Of a stretch of DNA of 32,824 nt, positions 32,390 to 32,824 are shown piece after piece. The stretch is taken from NCBI GenBank assembly GCA_903872565.1, contig CAIQLG010000303.1, forward strand, positions 1 through 32,824, read 5' to 3'. The notes under the pieces were generated by a model. The model had not been told where the DNA came from. It was given only the letters and a program-made list of their open reading frames with translations, and ran no database searches. Position numbers and translations under genes: made by a program. This stretch comes from an uncultured Lentisphaerota bacterium (GTDB lineage: Bacteria > Verrucomicrobiota > Lentisphaeria > Victivallales > GWF2-50-93). The first letter of the stretch is position 1. Each line of letters starts with the position of its first letter.

Positions 32390-32824
32390 ATCTATAACAG
32401 AATCAGTAATAGTAGCAGTAGTGCTGAAAATTATGTGCAATAGGATTTTTGACAATGACTGAGCCAATTTTTGTCTCCTTCTGTTGTCTCGCCCTTTCAG
32501 GGCTCTATATTTTTGTTGATTGATACCCGGGGCGACTGCCCCGGGCTGGTATGTCGCGCCCCCTTCGGGGCTGGGAATATGCAAATACAAAACAATAAAA
32601 TCATTAAATTGCAATGGCAATAATTTTAACAAAAAGTTAAGACAAAATGGATCCGTGTAAAAATCCTCGTACCCTTTATTCCTAACTTCAGACTTCCTGA
32701 TCCGCCCTAATTCTGTATTCTGTGTAACTACCTTAAATTCAATCTGTTAATTCCAGTTCTGGCGTGTCAGCTCTTTTTTGCAAGTGGAAAAAAGGGATGT
32801 ACCTTTCCTTAAAAAAACAACGCC
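32390..32824. other. Gene-free right edge with multi-hairpin repeat
   Basis: 435 bases without a credible ORF. The main content is the hairpin cluster at 32491-32571. The last 200 bases are AT-rich and featureless to me. Confidence 0.6.
32491..32571. repeat. 81-bp element of three successive hairpins
   Basis: Three GC-rich hairpins follow each other: GCCCTTTCAGGGC (32491-32503), CCCGGGGC-GACT-GCCCCGGG (32526-32545) and GCCCC-CTTC-GGGGC (32558-32571). This type, with TTTCAGGG and CTTCGGGG loops, is known as a dispersed intergenic repeat in several bacterial phyla. It might also end transcription of the upstream gene. Confidence 0.7.

Overview
The window reads like a chromosome segment of a free-living, Gram-negative-type bacterium. 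It carries a PilT retraction ATPase, a periplasmic DegP-type protease, TypA, ABC-F and glycolytic housekeeping genes, and intergenic spacers full of short palindromic repeats. The gene style (DUF4380, the TIGR03916-type radical SAM family, small paralogous exported proteins, DUF6159 membrane protein) suggests the PVC group, perhaps Lentisphaerota or a neighbouring uncultured phylum. That placement is an inference and is weak. No rRNA, tRNA, CRISPR array, phage module or intact insertion sequence was found.

Layout. Bases 1-4088: a tight plus-strand run of a DUF4380 sugar-mutarotase-like protein, anthranilate synthase component I (trpE) and a rubredoxin-headed FAD/NAD oxidoreductase. Bases 4100-5500: a decaying patch with a frameshifted exported protein and two divergent antitoxin-like genes, neither with a toxin. 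Bases 5441-10254: minus-strand genes for a DegP/HtrA protease, a class III adenylate cyclase, PilT, a cyclic-nucleotide-binding protein with an LSm-like tail, and an HD-domain hydrolase. The cyclase, PilT and cNMP-binding protein suggest cAMP-linked control of type IV pili. Bases 10418-13773: a protein made of two fused GT4 glycosyltransferases, followed by a chorismatase-like Rid-superfamily enzyme. Bases 13774-14172: a palindrome-rich spacer and the remnant of a GH116/DUF608 glycosidase. Then come typA (minus), a pair of exported paralogues, and a radical SAM protein of the putative DNA repair type.

Bases 19361-23398 (minus strand) hold the most interesting locus. Three overlapping genes encode (i) a signal-peptide, single-TM, DUF2207-like protein whose predicted cytosolic C-terminus is a Cys-His repeat tail (seven HSAC units and one HDAC unit, ten Cys in total), (ii) a radical SAM/SPASM protein with a PqqD-like N-terminal domain that starts at a TTG overlapping the stop codon of the first gene, and (iii) a four-TM membrane protein. 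This looks like a RiPP-type maturation system whose substrate is the tail of a membrane protein rather than a small peptide. A 15-bp perfect palindrome sits in the putative promoter.

Bases 23729-29770 hold pgi coupled to a lysine 2,3-aminomutase/EpmB-like radical SAM gene, a convergent M19 dipeptidase and a Uup-like ABC-F ATPase. Bases 29945-32389 hold a YtrA-type GntR regulator with a clear operator, a DUF6159 membrane protein and an anchored helical protein. The right end is a repeat-bearing spacer. Several intergenic gaps carry copies of a degenerate element (consensus near CCCGCGAAACACGC) or multi-hairpin repeats.
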